64,000 nt of DNA, taken from contig CM046000.1 in assembly GCA_025175895.1 (NCBI GenBank), positions 94,720,753 through 94,784,752 on the forward strand, read 5' to 3'. The stretch is from Wurfbainia villosa. Lineage: Eukaryota > Streptophyta > Magnoliopsida > Zingiberales > Zingiberaceae. Below are positions 1 through 12,715 of this stretch, in pieces (positions within the stretch are counted from its first letter, which is position 1; every line of letters starts with the position of its first letter). The translations under genes were made by a program, and so were the position numbers. Below the pieces are notes generated by a model. That model had not been told where the DNA came from, did no database searches, and saw only the letters and a program-made list of their open reading frames with translations.

Positions 1-1578
1 ACAAGTATACTAAGCAATAAGCAAATTCAAGTAAAGAAAACATTACACAAAGAATGTTTAATTGCTTGCTTGTTACTAGCTTTGGATTGCTCTTGAAGGT
101 TTGGAATGCATCATCACTTCCCCTTCAAAATCACCCCAAAAACTGATACAAAATCTTCCATCTCGAATTTCTTTTATAACTTGCATCGAGCTGATTTCGC
201 GCCTAATAGTCAACTGTTCTCCCATCCGTTGTATCACAATGGCTCCATGCACACTGGAACCTGCCCAACAGATACCCTAGCAGTTGACTGTTGCCCCATA
301 GTCAATCGCGCTTTACTACCAAAGCTTCGTGCTCGCGGTTCACTTAAATCCGATTGTTAAAACCATAGCAATGATCGATCAAGGATAGTCGATCCGATGC
401 TTCATCCAAGCAATCGAAGCTTAGTCGACTACTTGACTAGTGGACTAGTGATAATCCCAGTCGACTTATCCAAGTTTACTAGGCTTCCAACTGTCAAACA
501 CTCGCTAATCGATTGGTCCATAACCCCAGTCGACTAATAACCCTCAAACATGAGGTTTAACTCAAGTATATGTTGGTACAGTAGGCACCAGATAATCGAA
601 CCTAAGTTTTGATTATGGAAAAGACCCAAAGCTAAGGTCATATATTTGTATAACGAGCTGAATCATGTTTGCAAGAATGGTTAAGCTGAACTGAAGGTCG
701 GCAACACTTGGAGAATCTTGAGTTGGGAAATCATGGTAGTCGAGCAACACTGGGAGAACTTCGAAAAGAGAAGAAGAACCCAGGTGGAGACCTGAAGCAA
801 AGATGTAAGTAGCAAAAGGACCTAAGGTAAGCTTTTGTGTGAGTGAATGTAAGGCTGGGTCCTCTGTACGGGGACATCCTTAGGCGGCGGTCCGACTAAG
901 ACTTCCCGTGGAAGGTCTAGGTCAAGATCGGACAGTAAGTGGTCATCGAATTCACCTGTATTATTTTCATTTCGAGCTAACTTGTTATTGCAACTGGATA
1001 CCCTAGCCACCAGTCGACTGTGGCTATTAACAGTCAATTGCTGTTGGCATCAGTCGATTGCCAGTCAAATTGCCCACCTCGAGGAGAGTCAAGATAAGCT
1101 CCACTTATCTTGGGGAGATGAGGTTGTTTGACCATGAGCTAGAACTGAACATTGGGGAGCTTCCAAGGCTATAAAAGAAGGAGATTTTCACCCCTTTATG
1201 TCATCAAAAAGTTCTTACAAAGTGATCCCACAATGCCGCTTCTTTACAACAACTCTATAATGCCGAAGCACTGTCGAAAGGCAGACAACACGACCTCAAG
1301 CTCAAGATTTATTCATCGTAGGTATAAGTGATTAACATTTTCATTTCTATTCAGTGTATTACATTTATTTTTATTGAGATTTTTATCATAACGAGGAGAG
1401 GGGGTATTGTCCCTCTACCTCGATCTTTTCATTTTGTAATCGTCATCTCCTACCTCCAATGAGGAGGAGACTAGTTTAGTGAATTGCCTTCCATACGCAA
1501 TCGAGGATCGCAAGGGCCTTGGATTAGCAGCCATTAAGTTGTGAACAAAGTAAAACCAACTTGTCTCATTTACTTTTC
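1..1578. repeat. Array copy 1 (partial, cut by window start)
   Basis: Holds part of the L1 3' LTR (1-570) and the truncated L2 LTR (571-1578). The L2 part keeps its TGTTGG start and a TATA box at 1170. Between about 310 and 400 this copy departs from copies 2-4 at a cluster of sites that in the others read CAG or CTG. Confidence 0.9.
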
Positions 1579-2722
1579 GTCCTACGTAGAAAGCAAAGAA
1601 AAGACAGTATACTTTTAGTGGAAGAAAATTGTGATAGGAGGGAAAGACAATGGACTATTATTAAAATAATCTTTCAGGGTTGTACAATTTTTTAGTTACA
1701 AAAATCATAGGAAAGGGTGGGGTTCAGCTAAGTAGGCTCCCTAGTTTTAAGAGAAGATTTCACCAATACACCGCTCCTTCCGAGTGTTGGGAAGAAGCCC
1801 CACTAGAAATGGGTGGCTCGGGTAGAAGATGCATTGACCCAAATATCACCCTTGCAACTGATAAACCAGGGAGCACGAACCGTTCTTGTGCCACTCCGGG
1901 CGAGGGACCCGAGATCCCGCTTATCCATCCACCTTAGCTAGGTCGATTTGTTTTCACTGCCTGCCGAGTCGAGGGAGACAAGGACCCCCTTGACGAAACA
2001 ACCATCTTTCCCTCCATTAGTTAAGGCTTAAACTGCGAACATCAACCAATCAAAATGCTGGTACACCCGTTCTGAAGAATGTGATACTTTAGAGTTACAT
2101 TTCATCTCGTCATCCATCTTTAGTACCGAAAGAAAATTTAGGGTAGCACCTTCTCATGACATCGGAAAGAAGCAAAGAGATGATCAAGAAGAACATCCTT
2201 AGTTAAAAAGTGTAGGGAGGAAAAAGAAAGAAGGAGAGGAGTTCCCCACCCCATAAGTTGAGGGAGCGCTCCATTTTCCCCCTTCTTATAGTCAGTTGGG
2301 GGCCTAACAGGGTAGGTAGAATAATTAATGACAAGAGAAAATGGTCATAACGCTTGAGACATTATGACGAGGATGGTGGGGATAGTACTAGGAAGAGTTA
2401 AGAGGGATAGAGACTTTACCACAATTAGGGAGAAGCAAAAAAGATCGCAGAGAGAGGGGACTTCATCGTTTTCCTCTCCTAGAGATTTAGCTATAAAGGA
2501 AAAATGCGGGACTAGTAAAACTCGTAGACATATGAGAAAACTAGATCCCAGTTGCAGGAGGACATTACCACATAAGAAGAATATGTCGAAAATTTCTTGT
2601 TCAAAAGTAAGAGGGAGCAGATGTGCCCTGACACCAATCTAATTAATAAACACAAAAATACTTCCTAAGATCACAATTGATCATCACCCGCTGAAGAGTT
2701 GGACCCTTTCCCCAATCTCTTA
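1579..2722. other. Segment S, origin unknown (1.14 kb; also at 4622-5765, 7673-8798, 10697-11841)
   Basis: The only part of the array unit that does not look like an LTR. It holds short open frames of 84-92 codons that recur in all copies, for example 2364-2642, 5407-5685, 8440-8718 and 11483-11761. None has a recognisable domain, and their conservation can be explained by recent copying. Segment S directly flanks the TG end of the L1 LTR, so it is the DNA into which L1 inserted. Its texture (mixed composition, no low-complexity runs, no TE signature) reminds me of plant mitochondrial intergenic DNA, but that is a guess I could not test. Confidence 0.6.
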
Positions 2723-4621
2723 TGTTAGGAACGTTGGCATCGCTAGAGGGGGTGAATAGCGATTTCACTTCGTCTCTTGGAATTTGTTCGATAATGTTAT
2801 TCTACAAATCTTGTTAGCGCAGTGGAAACAAATAGCAATAACAAAATATGACAAACACTTACAATACACAAGATGTAACATGGTTCGGAACCTAGACTTC
2901 CTACTCCACGTGTCGAGCTCAAGGGAGCTCTCTAGTGATGCACACCACCATTAATAAACCTCTCCTTTTTGGAAATCACTCCAGAGGTGGAAAAATCTCT
3001 TCCAAGTGATTACAATAGTACTACAAGAAATACAACAAGTATACTAAGCAATAAGCAAATTCAAGTAAAGAAAACATTACACAAAGAATGTTTAATTGCT
3101 TGCTTGTTGCTAGCTTTGGATTGCTCTTGAAGGTTTGGAATGCATCATCACTTCCCCTTCAAAATCACCCCAAAAACTGATGCAAAATCTTCCATCTCGA
3201 ATTTCTTTTATAACTTGCATCGAGCTAATTTCGCGCCTAATAGTCAACTGTTCTCCCATCCGTTGTATCACAATGGCTCCATGCACACTGGAACCTGCCC
3301 AACAGATACCCTAGCTTGATTGTTATGTTGCCCCATAGTCGGCCGCGATTGACTACTAAAGCTTCTGTGCTCGTGTCCACTTAAATCAGTCGATTGCCAA
3401 ACCCTAGCAGTCGACTGATCAAGGATAGCCGACTGCCAGTGCTTCATCCAAGCAATCAAAGCTTAGTCGACTACTTGACTAGTGGACTAGTGATAATCCC
3501 AGTCGACTTATCCAAGTTTACTAGGCTTCCAACTGTCAAACACTCGCTAATCGATTGGTCCATAACCTCAGTCGACTAATAACCCTCAAAAATGAGGTTT
3601 AACTCAAGTATATGTTGGTGCAGTAGGCACCAGATAATCAAACCTAGGTTTTGATTATGGAAAAGACCCAAAGCTAAGGTCATATATTTGTATAACGAGC
3701 TGAACCAAGTGTACAAGAATGGTTAAGCTGAACTGAAGGTCGGCAACACTTGGAGAATCTTGAGTTGGGAAATCATGGTAGTCGAGCAACACCGGGAGAA
3801 CTTCGGAAAGAGAAGAAGAACCCAGGTGGAGACCTGAAGCAAAGATGTAAGTCACAAAAGGACCTAAGGTAAGCTTTTGTGTGAGTGAATGTAAGGCTGG
3901 GTCCTCTGTACGGGGACATCCTTAGGCAGCGGTCCGACTAAGACGTCCCATGGAAAGTCTAGGTCAAGATCGGACAGTAAGTGGTCATCGAATTCACCTG
4001 TATTATTTTCATTTCGAGCTAACTTGTTATTGCAATTGGATACCCTAGCCACCAGTCGACTGTGGCTATTAACAGTCAATTGTTGTTAGCATCAGTCGAT
4101 TGCCAGTCAAATTTGCCCACCTCGAGGAGAGTCAAGATAAGCTCCACTTATCTTGGGGAGATGAGGTTGTTTGACCATGAGCTAGAACTGAACATTGGGG
4201 AGCTTCCAAGGCTATAAAAGAAGGAGATTTTCACCCCTTTATGTCATCAAAAAGTTCTTAAAAAGTGATCCCACAATGTCGCTTCTTTACAACAACTCTA
4301 TAATGCCGAAGTACTGTCGGAACGCAGACAACACGACCTCAAGCTCAAGATTTATTCATCGTAGGTATAAGTGATTAACATTTTCATTTCTATTCAGTGT
4401 ATTACATTTGTTTTTATTGAGCTTTTTATAATAACAAGGAGAGGGGGGTTTGTCCCTCTACCTCGATCTTTTCATTTTGTAATCGTCATCTCCTACCTCC
4501 AATGAGGAGGAGACTAGTTTAGTGAATTGCCTTCCATACGCAATCGAGGATCGCAAGGGCCTTGGATTAGCAGCCATTAAGTTATGAACAAAGTAAAACC
4601 AACTTGTCTCATTTACTTTTC
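1579..4621. repeat. Array copy 2
   Basis: Segment S 1579-2722, L1 LTR portion (minus) 2723-3612, truncated L2 LTR (plus) 3613-4621 with a TATA box at 4213. This is a complete unit of 3043 bp. Confidence 0.9.
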
Positions 4622-7600
4622 GTCCTACGTGGAAAGCAAAGAAAAGACAGTATACTTTTAGTGGAAGAAAATTGTGATAGGAGGGAAAGACAATGGACTA
4701 TTATTAAAATAATCTTTCAGGGTTGTACAATTTTTTAGTTACAAAAATCATAGGAAAGGGTGGGGTTCAGCTAAGTAGGCACCCTAGTTTTAAGAGAAGA
4801 TTTCACTAATACACCGCTCCTTCCGAGTGTTGGGAAGAAGCCCCACTAGAAATGGGTGGCTCGGGTAGAAGATGCATTGACCCAAATATCACCCTTGTAA
4901 CTGATAAACCAGGGAGCCCGAACCGTTCTTGTGCCACTCCGGGCGAGGGACCCGAGATCCCGCTTATCCATCCACCTTAGCTAGGTTGATTTGTTTTCAC
5001 TGCCTGCCGAGTCGAGGGAGACAAGGACCCCCTTGACAAAACGACCATCTTTCCCTCCATTAGTTAAGGCTCAAACTGCGAACATCAACCAATCAAAATG
5101 CTGGTACACCCGTTCTGAAGAATGTGATACTTTAGAGTTACATTTCATCTCGTCATCTATCTTTAGTACCGAAAGAAAATTTAGGGCAGCACCTTCTCAT
5201 GACATCGGAAAGAAGCAAAGAGATGATCAAGAAGAACATCCTTAGTTAAAAAGTGTAGGGAGGAAAAAGAAAGAAGGAGAGGAGTTCCCCACCCCATAAG
5301 TTGAGGGAGCGCTCCATTTTCCCCCTTCTTATAGACAGTTGGGGGCCTAACAGGGTAGGTAGAATAATTAATGACAAGAGAAAATGGTCATAACGCTTGA
5401 GACATTATGACGAGGATGGTGGGGATAGTACTAGGAAGAGTTAAGAGGGATAGAGACTTTACCAAAATTAGGGAGAAGCAAAAAAGATCGCAGAGAGAGG
5501 GGACTTCATCGTTTTCCTCTCCTAGAGATTTAGCTATAAAGGAAAAATGCGGGACTAGTAAAACTCGTAGACATCTGAGAAAACTAGATCCCAGTTGCAG
5601 GAGGACATTACCACATAAGAAGCATATGTCCAAAATTTCTTGTTCAAGAGTAAGAGGGAACAGATGTGCCCTGACACCAATCTAATTAATAAACACAAAA
5701 ATACTTCCTAAGATCACAATTGATCATCACCCGCTGGAGAGTTGGACCCTTTCCCCAATCTCTTATGTTAGGAACGTTGGCATCGCTAGAGGGGGTGAAT
5801 AGCGATTTCACTTCGTCTCTTGGAATTTGTTCGATCATGTTATTCTACAAATCTTGTTAGCGCAGTGGAAACAAATAGCAATAACAAAATATGACAAACA
5901 CTTACAATACACAAGATGTAACATGGTTCGGAACCTAGGCTTCCTACTCCACGTGTCGAGCTCAAGGGAGCTCTCAAGTGATGCACACCACCATTAATAA
6001 ACCTCTCCTTCTTGGAAATCACTCCAGAGGTGGAAAAATCTCTTCCAAGTGATTACAATAGTACTACAAGAAATACAACAAGTATACTAAGCAATAAGCA
6101 AATTCAAGTAAAGAAAACATTACACAAAGAATGTTTAATTGCTTGCTTGTTGCTAGCTTTGGATTGCTCTTGAAGGTTTGGAATACATCATCACTTCTCC
6201 TTCAAAATCACCCCAAAAACTGATACAAAATCTTCCATCTCGAATTTCTTTTATAACTTGCATCGAGCTGATTTCGCGCCTAATAGTCAACTGTTCTCCC
6301 ATCCGTTGTATCACAATGGCTCCATGCACACTGGAACCTGCCCAACAGATACCCTAGCAGTTGACTGTTGCCCCATAGTCAACTGGCCAGTTGACTACCA
6401 AAGCTTCTGTGCTCGTGTCCACTTAAATCAGTCGATTGCCAAACCCTAGCAGTCGACTGATCAAGGATAGTCGACTGCCAGTGCTTCATCCAAGCAATCG
6501 AAGCTTAGTCGACTACTTGACTAGTGGACTAGTGATAATCCCAGTCGACTTATCCAAGTTTACTAGGCTTCCAACTGTCAAACACTCGCTAATTGATTGG
6601 TCCATAACCCCAGTCGACTAATAACCCTAAAACATGAGGTTTAACTCAAGTATATGTTGGTGCAGTAGGCACCAGATAATCGAACCTAGGTTTTGATTAT
6701 GGAAAAGACCCAAAGATAAGGTCATATATTTGTATAACGAGCTGAACCAAGTGTGCAAGAATGGTTTAGCTGAACTGAAGGTCGGCAACACTTGGAGAAT
6801 CTTGAGTTGGGAAATCATGGTAGTCGAGCAACACTGGGCGAACTTCGAAAAGAGAAGAAGAACCCAGGTGGAGACCTGAAGCAAAGATGTAAGTCACAAA
6901 AGGACCTAAGGTAAGCTTTTGTGTGAGTGAATTTAAGGCTGGGTCCTCTGTACGGGGACATCCTTAGGCGGCGGTCCGACTAAGACTTCCCGTGGAAGGT
7001 CTAGGTCAAGATCGGACAGTAAGTGTTCATCGAATTCACCTGTATTATTTTCATTTCGAGCTAACTTGTTATTGCAACTGGATACCCTAGCCACCAGTCG
7101 ACTGTGGCTATTAACAGTCAAATGATGTTGGCATCAGTCGATTGCCAGTCAAATTGCCCACCTCGAGGAGAGTCAAGATAAGCTCCACTTATCTTGGGGA
7201 GATGAGGTTGTTTGACCATGAGCTAGAACTGAACATTGGGGAGCTTCCAAGGCTATAAAAGAAGGGGATTTTCACCCCTTTATGTCATCAAAAAGTTCTT
7301 ACAAAGTGATCCCACAATGCCACTTCTTTACAACAACTCTATAATGCCGAAGCACTGTCGGAACGCAGACAACACGACCTCAAGCTCAAGATTTTTTCAT
7401 CGTAGGTATAAGTGATTAACATTTTCATTTCTATTCAGTGTATTACATTTGTTTTTATTGAGATTTTTATCATAACGAGGAGAGGGGGGATTGTCCCTCT
7501 ACCTCGATCTTTTCATTTTGTAATCGTCATCTCCTACCTCCAATGAGGAGGAGACTAGTTTAGTGAATTGCCTTCCATACGCAATCGAGGATCGCAAGGG

Positions 7601-7672
7601 CCTTGGATTAGCAGCCATTAAGTTGTGAACAAAGTAAAACCAACTTGTCTCATTTACTTTTCGTCCTACGTA
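4622..7672. repeat. Array copy 3
   Basis: Segment S 4622-5765, L1 LTR portion 5766-6654, truncated L2 LTR 6655-7672 with a TATA box at 7254. Unit of 3051 bp. Good reference copy for the AGTCGACT-rich stretch, which is intact here (about 6350-6560). Confidence 0.9.
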
Positions 7673-10600
7673 GAAAGCAAAGAAGACAGTATACTTTTAG
7701 TGGAAGAAAATTGTGATAGGAGGGAAAGACAATGGACTATTATTAAAATAATCTTTCAGGGTTGTACAATTTTTTAGTTACAAAAATCATAGGAAAGGGT
7801 GGGGTTCAGCTAACTAGGCACCCTAGTTTTAAGAGAAGATTTCACCAATACACCGCTCCTTCCGAGTTTGGGAAGAAGCCCCACTAGAAATGGGTGGCAT
7901 AGGTAGAAGATGCATTGATCCAAATATCACCTTTGTAACTGATAAACCAGGAAGCCCGAACCGTTCTTGTGCCACTCCGGGCGAGGGACCCGAGATCCTG
8001 CTTATCCATCCATCTTAGCTAGGTCGACGAGCCACCGTCACGAGTCGAGGGAGACAAGGACCCCCTTGACGAAACGACCATCTTTCCCTCCATTAGTTAA
8101 GGCTCAAACTGCGAACATCAACCAATCAAAATGCTGGTACACTCGTTCTGAAGAATGTGATACTTTAGAGTTACATTTCATCTCGTCATCCATCTTTAGT
8201 ACCGAAAGAAAATTTAGGGCAGCACCTTCTCATGACATCGGAAAGAAGCAAAGAGATGATCAAGAAGAACATCCTTAGTTAAAAAGTGTAGGGAGGAAAA
8301 AGAAAGAAGGAGAGGAGTTCCCCACCCCATAAGTTGAGGGAGCGCTCCATTTTCCCCCTTCTTATAGTCAGTTGGGGGCCTAACAGGGTAGGTAGAATAA
8401 TTAATGACAAGAGAAAATGGTCATAACGCTTGAGACAATATGACGAGGATGGTGGGGATAGTACTAGGAAGAGTTAAGAGGGATAGAGACTTTACCACAA
8501 TTAGGGAGAAGCAAAAAAGATTGCAGAGAGAGGGGACTTCATCGTTTTCCTCTCCTAGAGATTTAGCTATAAAGGAAAAATGCGGGACTAGTAAAACTCG
8601 TAGACATCTGAGAAAACTAGATCCCAGTTGCAGGAGGACATTACCACATAAGAAGAATATGTCGAAAATTTCTTGTTCAAAAGTAAGAGGGAACAGATGT
8701 GCCCTGACACCAATCTAATTAATAAACACAAAAATAATTCCTAAGATCACAATTGATCATCACCCGCTGGAGAGTTGGACCCTTTCCCCAATCTCTTATG
8801 TTAGGAACGTTGGCATCGCTAGAGGGGGTGAATAGCGATTTCACTTCGTCTCTTGGAATTTGTTCGATCATGTTATTCTACAAATCTTGTTAGCGCAGTG
8901 GAAACAAACAGCAATAACAAAATATGACAAACACTTACAATACACAAGATGTAACATGGTTCGGAACCTAGGCTTCCTACTCCACGTGTCGAGCTCAAGG
9001 GAGCTCTCTAGTGATGCACACCACCATTAATAAACCTCTCCTTCTTGGAAATCACTCCAGAGGTGGAAAAATCTCTTCCAAGTGATTACAATAGTATTAC
9101 AAGAAATACAACAAGTATACTAAGCAATAAGCAAATTCAAGTAAAGAAAACATTACACAAAGAATGTTTAATTGCTTGCTTGTTGCTAGCTTTGGATTGC
9201 TCTTGAAGGTTTGGAATGCATCATCACTTCCCCTTCAAAATCACCCCAAAAACTGATGCAAAATCTTCCATCTTGAATTTCTTTTATAACTTACATCGAG
9301 CTGATTTCGCACCTAATAGTCAACTGTTCTCCCATCCGTTGTATCACAATGGCTCCATGCACACTGGAACCTACCCAACAGATACCCTAGCAGTTGACTG
9401 TTGCCCCATAGTCGACTGGCCAGTTGACTACCAAAGCTTCTGTGCTCGTGTCCACTTAAATCAGTCGATTACCAAACCCTAGCAGTCGACTGATCAAGGA
9501 TAGTCGACTGCCAGTGCTTCATCCAAGCAGTCGAAGCTTAGTCGACTACTTGACTAGTGGACTAGTGATAATCCCAGTCGACTTATCCAAGTTTACTAGG
9601 CTTCCAACTATCAAACACTTGCTAATCGATTGGTCCATAACCCCAGTCGACTAATAACCCTCAAACATGAGGTTTAACTCAAGTATATGTTGGTGCAGTA
9701 GGCACCAGATAATCGAACCTTGGTTTTGATTATGGAAAAGACCCAAAGCTAAGGTCATATATTTGTATAACGAGCTGAACCAAGTGTACAAGAATGGTTA
9801 AGCTGAACTTAAGGTCGGCAACACTTGGAGAATCTTGAGTTGGGAAATCATGGTAGTCGAGCAACACCGAGAGAATTTTGGAAAGAGAAGAAGAACCCAG
9901 GTGGAGACCTGAAGCAAAGATGTAAGTCACAAAAGGACCTAAGGTAAGCTTTTGTGTGAGTGAATGTAAGGCTGGGTCCTCTGTACGGGGACATCCTTAG
10001 GCGGCAGTCCGACTAAGACTTCCCGTGGAAGGTCTAGGTCAAGATCGGACAGTAAGTGGTCATCGAATTCACCTGTATTATTTTCATTTCGAGCTAACTT
10101 GTTATTGCAATTGGATACCCTAGCCACCAGTCGACTGTGGCTATTAACAGTCAATTGTTGTTGGCATCAGTCGATTGCCAGTCAAATTTGCCCACCTCGA
10201 GGAGAGTCAAGATAAGCTCCACTTATCTTGGGGAGATGAGGTTGTTTGACCATGAGCTAGAAAAGAACATTGGGGAGCTTCCAAGGCTATAAAAGGAGGA
10301 GATTTTCACCCCTTTATGTCATCAAAAAGTTCTTACAAAGTGATCCCACAATGCCGCTTCTTTACAACAACTCTATAATGCCGAAGTACTGTCGGAACGC
10401 AGACAACACGACCTCAAGCTCAAGATTTATTTATCGTAGGTATAAGTGATTAACATTTTCATTTCTATTCAGTGTATTACATTTATTTTTATTGAGCTTT
10501 TTATCATAACGAGGAGAGGGGGGATTGTCCCTCTACCTCGATCTTTTCATTTTGTAATCGTCATCTCCTACCTCCAATGAGGAGGAGACTAGTTTAGTGA

Positions 10601-10696
10601 ATTGCCTTCCATACGCAATCGAGGATCGCAAGGGCCTTGGATTAGCAGCCATTAAGTTATGAACAAAGTAAAACCAACTTGTCTGATTTACTTTTC
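7673..10696. repeat. Array copy 4
   Basis: Segment S 7673-8798, L1 LTR portion 8799-9687, truncated L2 LTR 9688-10696 with a TATA box at 10288. Unit of 3024 bp. Near 8025-8045 a CACTGCCTGCC stretch of the other copies is replaced by different sequence, which joins two short reading frames into one of 103 codons. Confidence 0.9.
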
Positions 10697-11841
10697 GTCC
10701 TACGTGGAAAGCAAAGAAAAGACAGTATACTTTTAGTGGAAGAAAATTGTGATAGGAGGGAAAGACAATGGACTATTATTAAAATAATCTTTCAGGGTTG
10801 TACAATTTTTTAGTTACAAAAATCATAGGAAAGGGTGGGGTTCAGCTAAGTAGGCACCCTAGTTTTAAGAGAAGATTTCACCAATACACCGCTCCTTCCG
10901 AGTGTTGGTAAGAAGCCCCACTAGAAATGGGTGGCTCGGGTAGAAGATGCATTGACCCAAATATCACCCTTGTAACTGATAAACCAGGGAGCTCAAACCG
11001 TTCTTGTGCCACTCTGGGCGAGGGACCCGAGATCCCGCTTATCCATCCACCTTAGCTAGGTCGATTTGTTTTCACTGCCTGCCGAGTCGAGGGAGACAAG
11101 GACCCCCTTGACGAAACAACCATCTTTCCCTCCATTAGTTAAGGCTCAAACTGCGAACATCAACCAATCAAAATGCTGGTACACCCGTTCTGAAGAATGT
11201 GATACTTTAGAGTTACATTTCATCTCGTCATCCATCTTTAGTACCGAAAGAAAACTTAGGGCAGCACCTTCTCATGACATCGGAAAGAAGCAAAGAGATG
11301 ATCAAGAAGAACATCCTTAGTTAAAAAGTGTAGGGAGGAAAAAGAAAGAAGGAGAGGAGTTCCCCACCCCATAAGTTGAGGGAGCGCTCCATTTTCCCCC
11401 TTCTTATAGTTAGTTGGGGGGCCTAATAGGGTAGGTAGAATAATTAATGACAAGAGAAAATGGTCATAACGCTTGAGACATTATGACGAGGATGGTGGGG
11501 ATAGTACTAGGAAGAGTTAAGAGGGATAGAGACTTTACCGCAATTAGGGAGAAGCAAAAAAGATTGCAGAGAGAGGGGACTTCATCGTTTTCCTCTCCTA
11601 GAGATTTAGCTATAAAGGAAAAATGCGGGACTAGTAAAACTCGTAGACATTTGAGAAAACTAGATCCCAGTTGCAGGAGGACATTACCACATAAGAAGCA
11701 TATGTCCAAAATTTCTTGTTCAAAAGTAAGAGGGAACAGATGTGCCCTGACACCAATCTAATTAATAAACACAAAAATAATTCCTAAGATCACAATTGAT
11801 CATCACCCGCTGAAGAGTTGGACCCTTTCCCCAATCTCTTA

Positions 11842-12715
11842 TGTTAGGAACGTTGGCATCGCTAGAGGGGGTGAATAGCGATTTCACTTCGTCTCTTGGA
11901 ATTTGTTCGATCATGTTATTCTACAAATCTTGTTAGCGCAGTGGAAACAAACAGCAATAACAAAATATGACAAACACTTACAATACACAAGATGTAACAT
12001 GGTTCGGAACCTAGGCTTCCTACTCCATGTGTCGAGCTCAAGGGAGCTCTCTAGTGATGCACACCACCATTAATAAACATCTCCTTCTTGGAAATCACTC
12101 CAGAGGTGGAAAAATCTTTTCCAAGTGATTACAATAGTAATACAAGAAATACAACAAGTATACTAAGCAATAAGCAAATACAAGTAAAGAAAACATTACA
12201 CAAAGAATGTTTAATTGCTTGCTTGTTGCTAGCTTTGGATTGCTCTTGAAGGTTTGGAATGCATCATCACTTCCCCTTCAAAATCACCCCAAAAACTGAT
12301 GCAAAATCTTCCATCTCGAATTTTTTTTTATAACTTGCATCGAGCTGATTTCGCGCCTAATAGTCAACTGTTCTCCCATCCGTTGTATCACAATGGCTCC
12401 ATGCACACTGGAACCTGCCCAACAGATACCCTAGCAGTTGACTGTTGCCCCATAGTCGACTGGCCAGTTGACTACCAAAGCTTCTGTGCTCGTGTCCACT
12501 TAAATCAGTTGATTGCCAAACCCTAGCGATCGGTGATCAAGGATAATCATTGCCGCTTCATCCAAGCGATCGACTACTTGACTAGTGGACTAGTGATAAT
12601 CCCAGTCGACTTATCCAAGTTTACTAGGCTTCCAACTGTCAAACACTCGCTAATCAATTGGTCCATAACCCCAGTCGACTAATAACCCTCAAACATGAGG
12701 TTTAACTCAAGTATA
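11842..12715 (-). repeat. L1 3' LTR, outer part (LTR 3' end)
   Basis: Begins TGTTAGGAACG, with AGAGGGGGTGAATAGCG close behind. On the minus strand this is an LTR ending CCTAACA, and it matches 56792-56969. Rich in AGTCGACT-type palindromes. Broken at 12715 by insertion of L2. The same stretch occurs in each array copy. Confidence 0.75.
12711..12715. repeat. L2 target-site duplication, left (GTATA)
   Basis: GTATA precedes the L2 5' LTR and GTATG (40117-40121) follows the 3' LTR, a 4 of 5 match. The same GTATA precedes the truncated L2 LTR in every array copy. Confidence 0.65.

Noticed and set aside
2364..2642. 92-codon frame in segment S, conserved in four copies, as a host gene
   Set aside because: Conservation is explained by recent tandem copying. 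No domain is recognised, and an equally long frame exists on the opposite strand.
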